NCBI GenBank assembly: GCA_016235255.1
Contig: JACRLM010000044.1
Location: 1 to 55,275 of the forward strand
Length of the DNA stretch: 55,275 nucleotides
Direction: 5' to 3'
From: Nitrospinota bacterium
GTDB lineage: Bacteria; Nitrospinota_A; UBA7883; JACRLM01
Of this stretch, positions 1-8,138 are shown in pieces. The position numbers and the translations under genes are program-made. How positions within the stretch are numbered: position 1 is the first letter of the stretch; each line of letters begins with the position of its first letter. The notes beneath the pieces were generated by a model. It did no database searches. It worked only from the letters and a program-made list of their open reading frames with translations, and was not told where the DNA came from.

Positions 1-96
1 AGGTTGAGGAAAGTGAGCGGTTATAAACACCTGCCAGAACTGCGTGAGATCATGAAACGGGCTCTGGCGGGGAAGATAATGGTGAAAGCGGCGTGA
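1..96 (+). CDS. C-terminal tail of a probable transposase (partial)
   Basis: The frame is open from base 1 and stops with TGA at 94-96. It encodes a basic tail containing RKVSGYKHLPELREIM. The 'RKxxGYxxLPxL' pattern resembles the C-terminal tails I associate with IS4/IS1380-type DDE transposases, but this is recognition from a short piece only. The DDE catalytic core would lie outside the window. The identical peptide is encoded inverted at the right end, which supports a mobile, multicopy gene. Confidence 0.5.
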   Translation, partial: RLRKVSGYKHLPELREIMKRALAGKIMVKAA

Positions 97-137
97 CGGT
101 CATGCCGGGAGTTTCAACTAAAAAAGGGATTGACTCC
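1..137 (+). mobile_element. 3' end of an insertion sequence (left copy)
   Basis: These 137 bases recur exactly, inverted, at 55138-55274, which is directly visible by reverse-complementing the right end. They hold the last 31 codons of an ORF and about 40 noncoding bases ending in TTGACTCC, after which left and right flanks diverge. That divergence marks the probable outer end of the element. Only the 3' part is present, so the family cannot be fixed and no target duplication can be tested. Confidence 0.75.
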
Positions 138-384
138 CCTTACGCTGGACAGTGAGATTATCGCCACGGGAAGCAGGGAAGGGGCGCAGGGGGAGCTTGC
201 GCTAAAGTCCGGCGGGGAAAAGACGATTGACCTGCCGCTTCGCGTGTTCACAAGGCAGGCCATAGGCCACGCGCTGGCCGGGCTTGTGAAGAAAGGCTCC
301 AAATTGACGCTGAAAGGGACACTTAAGTTCAATACTATGATGGGAATCGTGACGATTCCATATTCCGTCGAGCGGATTATTTAG
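138..384 (+). pseudogene. LEA14-like (LEA type 2) protein, 5'-truncated by IS
   Basis: The roughly 80 remaining residues end with a beta-rich segment: IDLPLRVFTRQAIGHALAGL, then LKGTLKFNTMMGIVTIPYSV. This is the typical C-terminal half of LEA type 2 / WHy-domain proteins, small often lipidated envelope proteins linked to desiccation and stress in known families. The coding frame runs straight into the IS end at base 137, so the N-terminus and any lipobox are missing. The frame is continuous with the transposase frame after its TGA at 94-96. A TTG at 130 could restart translation, but a functional product is unlikely. Confidence 0.6.
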
Positions 385-472
385 CCCCGGCGCGGCGCTG
401 GCTCCGTTTCGCAACCACCGCCGTTTATGATACTCTTTAAACCCTGTGCGGCTAATTGGAGGTACTGAAAAC

Positions 473-862
473 ATGGAAAGAAAGAACATATCCACGGGCT
501 CTAAGTGGGAGCCGGTAATCGGCTATTCCCGCGCTGTGATAGCGGGCCATCATGTGTCCGTCTCCGGGACGACGGCCACGGATGAAACCGGGAAAATAGT
601 GGGCGAAGGGGACCTTTACGCCCAGACCAAACAGGCGATCAAGAATATCGAAAGTGCGCTCAAAGGAGCCGGTGTGCCCCTTTCCAATGTGGTGCGCACC
701 AGGATGTTCCTCACAAACATCGCCGAATGGGAGAAGGCGGGCCGCGCCCATGGCGAATATTTCGGCGAGATACGCCCCAGTACCACCATGGTGGAGGTGA
801 GCAAGCTTATCGACCCGAAGATGCTCATCGAAATTGAAGCGGACGCGGTGATAGACGCGTAA
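473..862 (+). CDS. RidA/YjgF family protein
   Basis: This 129-residue protein has the normal length for the Rid family, whose members form trimers and, in the RidA subgroup, hydrolyse reactive enamine/imine intermediates from PLP enzymes. Recognisable segments are VSVSGTTATDETGKIVGEGD, VVRTRMFLTNI and the C-terminal LIEIEADAVID. The start ATG at 473 has GGAGG ten bases upstream; an in-frame earlier start at 446 lacks this. Aligned by eye, the Arg needed for deamination in E. coli RidA (within TRSCVQV) is Thr here (STTMVEV), so it may belong to a Rid subgroup with another activity. trpE begins four bases after its stop, suggesting co-translation. Confidence 0.9.
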   Translation: MERKNISTGSKWEPVIGYSRAVIAGHHVSVSGTTATDETGKIVGEGDLYAQTKQAIKNIESALKGAGVPLSNVVRTRMFLTNIAEWEKAGRAHGEYFGEIRPSTTMVEVSKLIDPKMLIEIEADAVIDA

Positions 863-866
863 CGGC

Positions 867-2351
867 ATGTATTCGATCACGCGTGAAAGGTTTGTGGAGC
901 TTGCCTCGGAGGGGAACCTTATCCCCGTTTACCGGGAGATATTCGCGGACCTTGAGACCCCCGTATCCGCGTTCCTTAAAATGGGGGACAACAAATACTC
1001 CTACCTTCTCGAATCGGTGGAGGGGGGGGAGAAATGGGGGCGATACACCTTTCTTGGCGGGGAACCGTCCATCATTTTCCGCTATGAAGGCGGACGAGTT
1101 TTAATCACTGAAAACGGAGTGGAGCGCTCCTTTGAACCAACCGGAGATCCGCTCGACGAGCTTCGCCGGGTGATGGCCCGCTACCGTCCGGCCCATGTCC
1201 CGGGTCTTTCCAGGTTCTCCGGCGGCGCGGTGGGATTTTTGTCGTACGACGCCGCCCGGTTTTTCGAGAAAATGCCGGAGACCGTGACGGATGACCTAAA
1301 AGTTCCCGACGCGGTGTTCACCGTGACCGGCACGATATTGATTTTCGACAACATCGCCAACACCATCAAGGTGGTCTCCAACGCATTCGTGGGGGAAGAA
1401 GGTGCGGAGGCGGCGTACGCCAAGGCGTGCGCGAAGATAGACTCCATGATCGAAAAGCTTAAGGCCCCCCTGCCGGACGTGAAGGTTGTGACCGGGGACG
1501 CCTCGGCCATATCGTTCGAGGGGGCGGCGGACAGGGCCGCGTATGAAAAGAACGTTGAGCGCTGCAAAAGCTATATCCGCGAGGGGGACATTTTCCAGGT
1601 GGTGCTGGCCCAAAGGCTCACCGCGCGCATCAAGGCTCCGGCCTTTCAGGTGTACAGGGCGTTGCGGGCCGTCAATCCATCGCCATACATGTACTACCTG
1701 AATTATGGGGATGTGAAAATAGTGGGCGCATCGCCCGAATCTTTGGTGCGCGTCGAAGACGGAGTGGTGGAGACCCGCCCGCTGGCAGGCACCCGCCCCA
1801 GGGGCCGCAACGAGGAAGAGGACAGGCTGCTGGAAAAAGAACTGCTGGCCGATGAAAAGGAGCGGGCGGAACACATTATGCTCGTGGACTTGGGGCGCAA
1901 CGACATAGGGCGCGTGTCCACTGGCGGCGCCGTGAAGGTGGACGAGCTTATGGCGGTGGAGAAATATTCCCACGTGATGCACATAGTCTCCAACGTGAAG
2001 GGAAAGCTGCGGCCGGATATGGACGCGTATGACGCGCTTCGCGCCACGTTCCCGGCAGGCACGCTTTCCGGCGCGCCGAAAATCCGGGCGATGGAAATAA
2101 TCGAGGAAATGGAGGGGAAACGGCGCGGCATATACGGCGGATGCGTGGGCTATTTCGCATTCTCCGGCAACATGGACATGGCGATTGCCATACGCACCCT
2201 TTATATGGACGGCCAGACCGCGTATCTTGGCGTGGGGGCGGGCATAGTGGCGGACTCCAGCCCGGCCATGGAATACCAGGAGACGATCAACAAGGGCAAG
2301 GCGCTCATCAAGGCTGTTAAAATCGCCGAAAACGGGCTTGAACCGTTGTAG
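867..2351 (+). CDS. trpE: Anthranilate synthase component I
   Basis: TrpE converts chorismate and ammonia (from the TrpG glutaminase) to anthranilate, the first step of tryptophan synthesis. The 494 residues carry the N-terminal Anth_synt_I_N region and the C-terminal chorismate-binding domain. Visible motifs are RPLAGTRPRG near residue 305, LVDLGRNDIGRVS, FPAGTLSGAPKIRAMEII near 393, and AGIVADSSPAMEYQET. LLES at residues 47-50 matches the tryptophan feedback-binding motif of classical TrpE, so end-product inhibition is likely. It follows the RidA gene by four bases. No trpG, trpD or trpC is adjacent, so the rest of the pathway must be elsewhere. Aminodeoxychorismate synthase (PabB) is the main alternative, but the LLES motif favours TrpE. 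Confidence 0.93.
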   Translation: MYSITRERFVELASEGNLIPVYREIFADLETPVSAFLKMGDNKYSYLLESVEGGEKWGRYTFLGGEPSIIFRYEGGRVLITENGVERSFEPTGDPLDELRRVMARYRPAHVPGLSRFSGGAVGFLSYDAARFFEKMPETVTDDLKVPDAVFTVTGTILIFDNIANTIKVVSNAFVGEEGAEAAYAKACAKIDSMIEKLKAPLPDVKVVTGDASAISFEGAADRAAYEKNVERCKSYIREGDIFQVVLAQRLTARIKAPAFQVYRALRAVNPSPYMYYLNYGDVKIVGASPESLVRVEDGVVETRPLAGTRPRGRNEEEDRLLEKELLADEKERAEHIMLVDLGRNDIGRVSTGGAVKVDELMAVEKYSHVMHIVSNVKGKLRPDMDAYDALRATFPAGTLSGAPKIRAMEIIEEMEGKRRGIYGGCVGYFAFSGNMDMAIAIRTLYMDGQTAYLGVGAGIVADSSPAMEYQETINKGKALIKAVKIAENGLEPL

Positions 2352-2390
2352 GCTCCAATCCTCCTTCTTCACACTAAAAATATACAAACC

Positions 2391-3881
2391 ATGCTTGATA
2401 TAAAGCGCTTCCCTGTCAACATTGCCGCTTTGGCGCTATTGCTCTGTTCAAGCATTTTTCCTGGCCCGGCCCATGCCTCTGAAAAACGGATAACATTCAT
2501 AAGCGTGAACGATGTTTACCAGATTTCCCCGGCGTCCGACGGCAGGGGCGGCCTGGCGCGGCTAAAAACGCTTGTGGACGGGATGAAAAAGGATAGTCCC
2601 GGCGCCATGTTCACCCTTTCCGGCGATTTCCTTTCGCCGTCGCTGATGTCCTCCGTGTTCAAGGGGAAACAGATGGTGGACCTTCTGAACCTGGCCGGGC
2701 TCGACTATGCGTCCATGGGCAACCATGAGTTCGACATGGGGACGCAAGCTCTGGACGACCGGATAAAAGAATCCAAATTCACATGGATAAACTCGAATGT
2801 TTACAAAACCGGTGAACTATACCCAGGCACGGTGTCCCACGCAATATTTGAAAAAGATGGGATCAAGGTGGGCGTATTCGCGGTCCTTACGGCGAAAACC
2901 ACATTTCTCTCCCTGCCCGCCACTGAAGTGGAGATAACCGATCCGATCGTTTCCGCCGCCGAGTCCGTTGAGGAGTTGAAGGGACTTGGCGCAAAGGTGA
3001 TCGTGGCGATGACACATCTGGACTTGAAGGACGACATCCTCCTTGCGCAGAGCGTGGAGGGGATCGACCTCATACTCGGCGGGCACGATCACGATATCGT
3101 TTCAGAAAGGGTGAACGGGGTCTTGATAGTCAAGGCCGGAGCCGACGCAAGATCCGCCGCGAAAGTGGAAATTAATTACGACACCACCATCGGCAGAAGG
3201 AGCGGCTCGGAAGTGACGTTCATTGCGGTGGAAACGACTTTGCGCGAGGATGCCACTGTGGCCGGGGCCGCGGCGTCGTATGAAAAAGAGCTTGATGAAA
3301 AGATGGCCAAAGTGGAATGCCATGCGGCTGTGGAGCTGGACGCCACCACCCAATCAAACCGGACCGGCCAGACAAACATGGGTGCGCTGGCGGCGGGGGC
3401 CATCCGGGCGAAGATGGAGGCGGACATCGGATTTATAAACGGCGGCGCGATACGGGCGGACCGCAAATACCCCGCCGGAGCGATCACGAAGAAAGACTTG
3501 TTTTCGATATTCTCTTTCGGCGGGCTTGTGTTCAAGCTTGCGGTCAGTGGCAAGGCGATTTTGGACGCTCTGGAATGGGGGGTGGAAGCCATGCCCGAAC
3601 CGGCCGGCAAATTCCCCCAGGTGGACGGCGTCACGTTCAGGTTCGACCAGTCCGCCCGGCAGGGTGGCCGCGTGACCGATGTGAAGGTGGGGGGCTTTCC
3701 GCTGGATCCGGAAAAGATTTACACTATAGCCGTCACGGACTATATCGCCAAAGGAGGCGACGGCTACAAGATGCATAAGGGCGCCGAAACGATAATCGGC
3801 GAACAAAGCGCCCCGGCGTTTCTGGACGTGGTGGAGGAATACCTGTGCAAAACGCACGCTCAACCGGCCACAGGGCAATAA
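2391..3881 (+). CDS. Secreted 5'-nucleotidase / metallophosphatase (UshA-like)
   Basis: The 496-residue protein starts with a signal peptide whose likely cleavage follows AHA near residue 29, so it acts in the periplasm. The calcineurin-like phosphoesterase domain shows SVNDVYQI, LSGDF, MGNHEFDMG near residue 109, AMTHLD and LGGHDHD near 230. The 5'-nucleotidase C-terminal domain shows TNMGALAAGAIRAKMEADIG, FINGGAIRAD and DYIAKGGDGYKM. These bind two metals and clamp the nucleotide base in known family members. In the first metal motif the usual His of NDxH is Tyr. The product probably hydrolyses nucleotides or related phosphoesters outside the cytoplasm. The ORF begins 39 bases after trpE in the same direction. 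Confidence 0.88.
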   Translation: MLDIKRFPVNIAALALLLCSSIFPGPAHASEKRITFISVNDVYQISPASDGRGGLARLKTLVDGMKKDSPGAMFTLSGDFLSPSLMSSVFKGKQMVDLLNLAGLDYASMGNHEFDMGTQALDDRIKESKFTWINSNVYKTGELYPGTVSHAIFEKDGIKVGVFAVLTAKTTFLSLPATEVEITDPIVSAAESVEELKGLGAKVIVAMTHLDLKDDILLAQSVEGIDLILGGHDHDIVSERVNGVLIVKAGADARSAAKVEINYDTTIGRRSGSEVTFIAVETTLREDATVAGAAASYEKELDEKMAKVECHAAVELDATTQSNRTGQTNMGALAAGAIRAKMEADIGFINGGAIRADRKYPAGAITKKDLFSIFSFGGLVFKLAVSGKAILDALEWGVEAMPEPAGKFPQVDGVTFRFDQSARQGGRVTDVKVGGFPLDPEKIYTIAVTDYIAKGGDGYKMHKGAETIIGEQSAPAFLDVVEEYLCKTHAQPATGQ

Positions 3882-3900
3882 ATACCATGATGCGCGCGTT

Positions 3901-5190
3901 ATGACTTTCGCCGAAGCGGAGCGATACCTGAATTCCCTATCCTTTAAAGGGATAAGGCTGGGCCTGGCGAACACCAACAGGTTATTGAAACTCCTGGGCG
4001 ATCCTCACAAAAGCTTTGATAGCGTGCATGTCACCGGCACAAACGGAAAAGGGTCCACTTCAACTCTCATATCGAACATACTCACACGGGCCGGCGTGTC
4101 CAACGGGCTTTATGTTTCGCCCCACCTGGAGACATTCAGGGAGCGGATATCCGTGAACGGCTCCATCGTCACCACGGGGCAGGCGGCGGCGCTCGTCGAA
4201 AAGGTCCGCGGCGCGGTGGAACGGGATGGGAAACTGGAAGTGACCTACTTCGAATTCATGACCGCCATGGCTTTCCTGCATTTCGCGCAATGCGGTGTGA
4301 AAATCGCCGTGGTGGAGGTGGGCCTTGGCGGCAGGTTCGATTCCACAAACGTGCTCTCTCCGGCGGTGTCTGTAATCACCAGTGTTTCAATGGACCATCG
4401 GGAGTATCTGGGAAACACCCTTGCGGCGATCGCTCGGGAAAAGTGCGGCATCGTGAAAAAACGGACGCCGCTTGTGACTGCGGCTTCCGGCGCGCGGGTG
4501 ATCGCTGAAATAATGAAGGACGCAAAAGCGAAAAGGTCGCCTGTATATCTATGCGGCAGGGAATTTTCCGGCAGGCGCACAGGGATGACGGAAGATGGCG
4601 AATGCTTCGACTTCCAATCGTCCATGGGAGAAGTTGGAGGGATGGAAGTGTCGCTGGTGGGCCGTCCACAGGTGTTAAACGGTTCCATGGCCATCCAGAC
4701 GGCGCTGCTTCTACTGCAAAAAGGAGTGAACATAGGCGAGAAAGCCATCCGGGCCGGATTGTCCACCGTGTCGCTCCCCGGCAGGTTCGAGATTGCCCGG
4801 CGCGATCCGCTGGTGATACTGGACGGAGCGCACAATCCGAAGGCAACCTCCGCCCTTTGCCGCACGTTGCTGGAGCGTTTTCCGGAGCGCGGGATAGACT
4901 TTGTTTTCGGCGCGATGAAAGACAAGGATTACCGGCGCATGCTCAGAAACCTTTCACCTGCGGCAAAGTCTTTCACCTTCTACAGCCCGCCGGTCCCGCG
5001 CGCCGCCGACCCGGTGGTCTTTAAAAAAGCGATGGGCGCAAGCCGCATACCTTTCAGGGTGGCGCGAAGTCTGGACGATGTAATAAAGACCATCGTTTGC
5101 GCGCGGAAAAACAGCGTCACGTGCGTCACAGGCTCTTTCTACACAATCGGGGAAATACGGCCGCTCTTGCGAAAAGTATTCAGGAAATAA
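3901..5190 (+). CDS. folC: Folylpolyglutamate synthase / dihydrofolate synthase
   Basis: FolC adds glutamate to dihydropteroate and to folates in the cytoplasm, using ATP. The 429 residues have the expected Mur-ligase fold order. A P-loop HVTGTNGKGSTST lies near residues 43-55, followed by YVSPHLETFRERISVNG, VEVGLGGRFDSTNV and SMDHREYLGNT. The C-terminal lobe has LPGRFEIARRDPLVILDGAHN. These are diagnostic of FolC rather than of the cell-wall Mur ligases. It lies 19 bases after the nucleotidase gene, in the same direction. Whether it makes dihydrofolate as well as polyglutamates cannot be told from sequence alone. Confidence 0.93.
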   Translation: MTFAEAERYLNSLSFKGIRLGLANTNRLLKLLGDPHKSFDSVHVTGTNGKGSTSTLISNILTRAGVSNGLYVSPHLETFRERISVNGSIVTTGQAAALVEKVRGAVERDGKLEVTYFEFMTAMAFLHFAQCGVKIAVVEVGLGGRFDSTNVLSPAVSVITSVSMDHREYLGNTLAAIAREKCGIVKKRTPLVTAASGARVIAEIMKDAKAKRSPVYLCGREFSGRRTGMTEDGECFDFQSSMGEVGGMEVSLVGRPQVLNGSMAIQTALLLLQKGVNIGEKAIRAGLSTVSLPGRFEIARRDPLVILDGAHNPKATSALCRTLLERFPERGIDFVFGAMKDKDYRRMLRNLSPAAKSFTFYSPPVPRAADPVVFKKAMGASRIPFRVARSLDDVIKTIVCARKNSVTCVTGSFYTIGEIRPLLRKVFRK

Positions 5191-5431
5191 TGATGCGGTC
5201 AATATTCATCAAATAAACCAGCGCATTGTGAATAAATAAAGCGGCCAAAATCGCTTCTTGTATCAATGTGTTGCCTCATGCATGCCGTATATATTCCACA
5301 TCCGGCGAATCCTTTTTGCAATGTTTTCATCTAATGCAAGTGTGGCGTGGATAGTTTGACAAAAGCTCTCCGGCCGCAAATCAACAAGCCTCTATAAAGG
5401 ACCGGTTGGTTCCCCTATCCGCCGGTCTTGT

Positions 5432-5657
5432 CCGGGTGAGGGCGATCCCCTCACCCGGTCCTTCCCTTCCCCATCACGCAAAATCTCAAGAGCTTTTTCT
5501 TTGGAAAGAAAAAGAAGCAAAAAGAAACTCATTTGCGCCGCTTGGGGGGATGCAATCCCCCACAAGACGGCGCACGCGGTTTTCTTTTGGTTCTTTTCTT
5601 TTTCCCAAAAGAAAAGAACAGGCTCTCAAGATAATTTGCGTGATGGGGGAGGGAAGG
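5432..5657. repeat. Nested palindromic intergenic element
   Basis: The 470-base gap between folC and yifB contains stacked inverted repeats. There is a hairpin at 5432-5458 (CCGGGTGAGG with CCTCACCCGG). Near-perfect outer arms lie at 5460-5482 and 5635-5657 (CCTTCCCTTCCCCATCACGC and its complement). Inside them sit a 10-bp stem at 5493-5514, a G/C hairpin near 5544-5570 and a 12-bp stem at 5591-5618. The nesting resembles a MITE- or REP-like dispersed element and could also terminate transcription of both convergent genes. The preceding 5191-5431 holds no gene or clear signal that I can see. Confidence 0.6.
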
Positions 5658-5660
5658 AGG

Positions 5661-7190
5661 TCAGAAGGCTTCCCGGTCCAGGGAGCGGTATTGGACAGCT
5701 TCACCCACATGATCGGCGCGCATGGCGGGAGCCCCTTCCAAGTCGGCAATAGTGCGGGCGACTTTGAGAACTTTTTCGTGCGCCCTGGCTGAAAGGCCCA
5801 GTTTTTCGACGGCGGCCTTTAGGATAGCTTTGGAAGGGCCGTCCAGTTCACATATTTGTTTAATCAGCTTCGCCCCCATCTGTGCGTTGCAATAGATGGA
5901 CGAGCCGGCGAACCGGTCAAGTTGCATTTTTCTGGCGTTGTTCACCCGTGCGCGTATGTCCTCCGAAGGCTCCCCGTCCGCTTCACCCATCATCTCGCGG
6001 TATTTGACGGCGGGCGCCTCGATGTGAATATCGATCCTGTCCATAAGCGGGCCCGATATGCGGCTCCGGTATTTCTGTATCATGTGGCCGGTGCAGGCGC
6101 ATTCCTTGGCCGGATCCGTGTAATATCCGCACGGGCACGGATTCATGGCCGCCGCCAGCATGAACCGGCAAGGGAACGTGACGGACATGGCCGAGCGGCT
6201 GATGGTGAGTCTTCCGTCCTCCAGCGGCTGGCGCATCGCCTCCAGCGCGCTGCGGCGGAACTCCGGAAGCTCATCAAGAAACAAAACGCCGTTATGCGCC
6301 AAAGAGACCTCGCCGGGGGTCGGATTAGTCCCGCCGCCGATGAGCCCCGCGTCTGAAATGGTGTGATGAGGGGAACGGAACGGCCTGTGAGTCACCAGCG
6401 AAGAGCTGGGGCCCAGTTTCCCGGAGACCGAGTGTATGCGGGTTGTTTCTATCGCCTCGTCAAAGCTCATGTCCGGCAGAATGGTGGGGAGCCGTTTGGC
6501 CATCATGGACTTTCCTGATCCCGGCGGCCCGATCATTATCAGGTTGTGCCCGCCAGCGGCTGCCACTTCAAGCGCCCGTTTGACGTGGCCTTGCCCTTTA
6601 ACTTCCGAGAAATCGAGCCCGCCCCAGTCCGCCGGGCGGAACATATCGTCAAGATTCACCCGCGTCGGGTGAATGGTCTCATGTCCGTTCAAATAGCCTA
6701 TCACCTGCGGGAGCGATGAGACGCCTAGCACCTCAAGACCGTCCACAACGGCCGCTTCCCGTGCGTTTTCCTCCGGCATTATGATTTTGCGAAAACCTTC
6801 GTTTTTGGCCAGGATGGCAGCGGAAAGAGCGCCACGGATAGGTTTGACCCGTCCGTCCAGCGCAAGTTCCCCGAAGATCATGGCGGTGGAAATGTCCGCC
6901 TCCAGAAGGTTTTCGGCCATCAGCATGGAGACGGCGATGGGCAGGTCGAAATTGGAGCCTTCCTTGCGCACGTCCGCCGGGGCCAGGTTGACCGTTATTT
7001 TTTTTGCGGGAACCTCGAACCCGGAGTTCTGCAGCGCAGCCAGAACCCGTTCCTGGCTTTCGCGCACCGCCGCGTCCGGCAGGCCCACGGTGGAATACGA
7101 CGGCTGGCCCGGGGAGATGTTCACCTCCACGTCCACTTTCAAGGCGTGGATGCCATGGATGGCGGCGCTGTGGGTCTTGGAGACCGGCAT
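5661..7190 (-). CDS. YifB/ComM family Mg-chelatase-like AAA+ ATPase
   Basis: The 509 residues show the family layout. An N-terminal ChlI/Lon-C-like domain contains VGLPDAAVRESQERV. The AAA+ core has Walker A GPPGSGKS near residue 220 and Walker B LFLDELPEF near 305. The segment HHTISDAGLIGGGTNPTPGE follows the pattern of this family, and a Cys cluster CPCGYYTDPAKECACT may bind zinc. The Mg-chelatase C-terminal domain ends the protein. In naturally transformable bacteria ComM acts as a branch-migration helicase during uptake of homologous DNA; other members have no proven role. It is convergent with folC and divergent from the ABC ATPase gene. Confidence 0.92.
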   Translation of the reverse strand: MPVSKTHSAAIHGIHALKVDVEVNISPGQPSYSTVGLPDAAVRESQERVLAALQNSGFEVPAKKITVNLAPADVRKEGSNFDLPIAVSMLMAENLLEADISTAMIFGELALDGRVKPIRGALSAAILAKNEGFRKIIMPEENAREAAVVDGLEVLGVSSLPQVIGYLNGHETIHPTRVNLDDMFRPADWGGLDFSEVKGQGHVKRALEVAAAGGHNLIMIGPPGSGKSMMAKRLPTILPDMSFDEAIETTRIHSVSGKLGPSSSLVTHRPFRSPHHTISDAGLIGGGTNPTPGEVSLAHNGVLFLDELPEFRRSALEAMRQPLEDGRLTISRSAMSVTFPCRFMLAAAMNPCPCGYYTDPAKECACTGHMIQKYRSRISGPLMDRIDIHIEAPAVKYREMMGEADGEPSEDIRARVNNARKMQLDRFAGSSIYCNAQMGAKLIKQICELDGPSKAILKAAVEKLGLSARAHEKVLKVARTIADLEGAPAMRADHVGEAVQYRSLDREAF

Positions 7191-7359
7191 TATTATTTAC
7201 CCCTTTTGGGTAATAATGCTATGAGGATGAACGGATTATGTCAAGGAAGTTAAGAGGGCATTCTCAAAGCCAACGGATTTACGCCCCTTCCTTGCCGCCT
7301 GCCGGCGTTGTACAATTACAGCATGGTTTTCATAAAGTAAGAGCAGGCGCGGCCGTAAA

Positions 7360-8118
7360 ATGATCAAAATAGACAACGTCACGAAAATCTACGGCAAGAC
7401 CGTGGCGGTGGACGGCGTTTCCCTCCATGTGCGGCCCGGGGAGTGTTTCGGATTCCTGGGGCCCAACGGGGCGGGAAAGACCACCACGCTAAAAATGCTC
7501 GCAGGGCTCCTCGTTCCGACACAAGGCGCAATGACAGTGGCGGGATATGACATACAGCGCCAGGCGCTGGAGGCGAAGAAAATGATAGGGTTCGTGCCGG
7601 ACAAGCCCTTCATTTACGAAAAGCTGACAGGATGGGAGTTTTTGGAGTTCATCCGCACCATATACGGGGTGGACGGCGATTCTGGCGTGTTGGGCATGCA
7701 GAACGAATTGATAAGCATGTTCGGCCTGTCCGATTGGCTCAATGAGCTTGTTGAAAGCTATTCCCACGGCATGCGGCAGAAGCTTGTGATAACCTCCGCC
7801 CTTATCCACAATCCAAAGGCGCTTATCATAGACGAGCCGATGGTGGGGCTGGACGCGCGCGGTATGCGCCAGGTCAAAGAGCTTTTCAGGGAGCTTGTGA
7901 AGAGAGGCTCCACCGTCCTTCTTTCCACCCACACCATGGCCACGGCGCAGGAGATTTGCGACAGGATAGGCATTCTAAGCAAAGGGCGTCTGGTGGCCGT
8001 CGGCACGCTCGACGAGCTTCGTGAAAAGGCCGGCGGGGGAGATCTTGAGTCCATTTTCCTCTGGATCACCGAGCGGCAAGCCCAGGACCCGAACGGCGCC
8101 TTGACCGCGCAATTTTAA
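7360..8118 (+). CDS. ABC transporter ATP-binding protein (ABC-2 / CcmA type)
   Basis: This 252-residue nucleotide-binding subunit has Walker A GPNGAGKTTTLKML near residues 34-47, an altered signature YSHGMRQKL near 134, Walker B LIIDEPMVGLD near 155 and the switch His in STHTMA. The HGMRQ signature is typical of ATPases that pair with ABC-2 permeases for drugs, antibiotics or polysaccharides. No permease gene lies beside it: the next gene encodes a small secreted protein. The membrane partner must therefore be encoded elsewhere or is lost. Substrate is unknown. Confidence 0.88.
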   Translation: MIKIDNVTKIYGKTVAVDGVSLHVRPGECFGFLGPNGAGKTTTLKMLAGLLVPTQGAMTVAGYDIQRQALEAKKMIGFVPDKPFIYEKLTGWEFLEFIRTIYGVDGDSGVLGMQNELISMFGLSDWLNELVESYSHGMRQKLVITSALIHNPKALIIDEPMVGLDARGMRQVKELFRELVKRGSTVLLSTHTMATAQEICDRIGILSKGRLVAVGTLDELREKAGGGDLESIFLWITERQAQDPNGALTAQF

Positions 8119-8138
8119 ACAAAGGCAGTTGGCGGTAC

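Noticed and set aside
1296..2387. Long minus-strand open frame (363 codons) across trpE.
   Set aside because: It is a His/Arg-rich shadow of a clearly conserved gene, with no ribosome site or domain.
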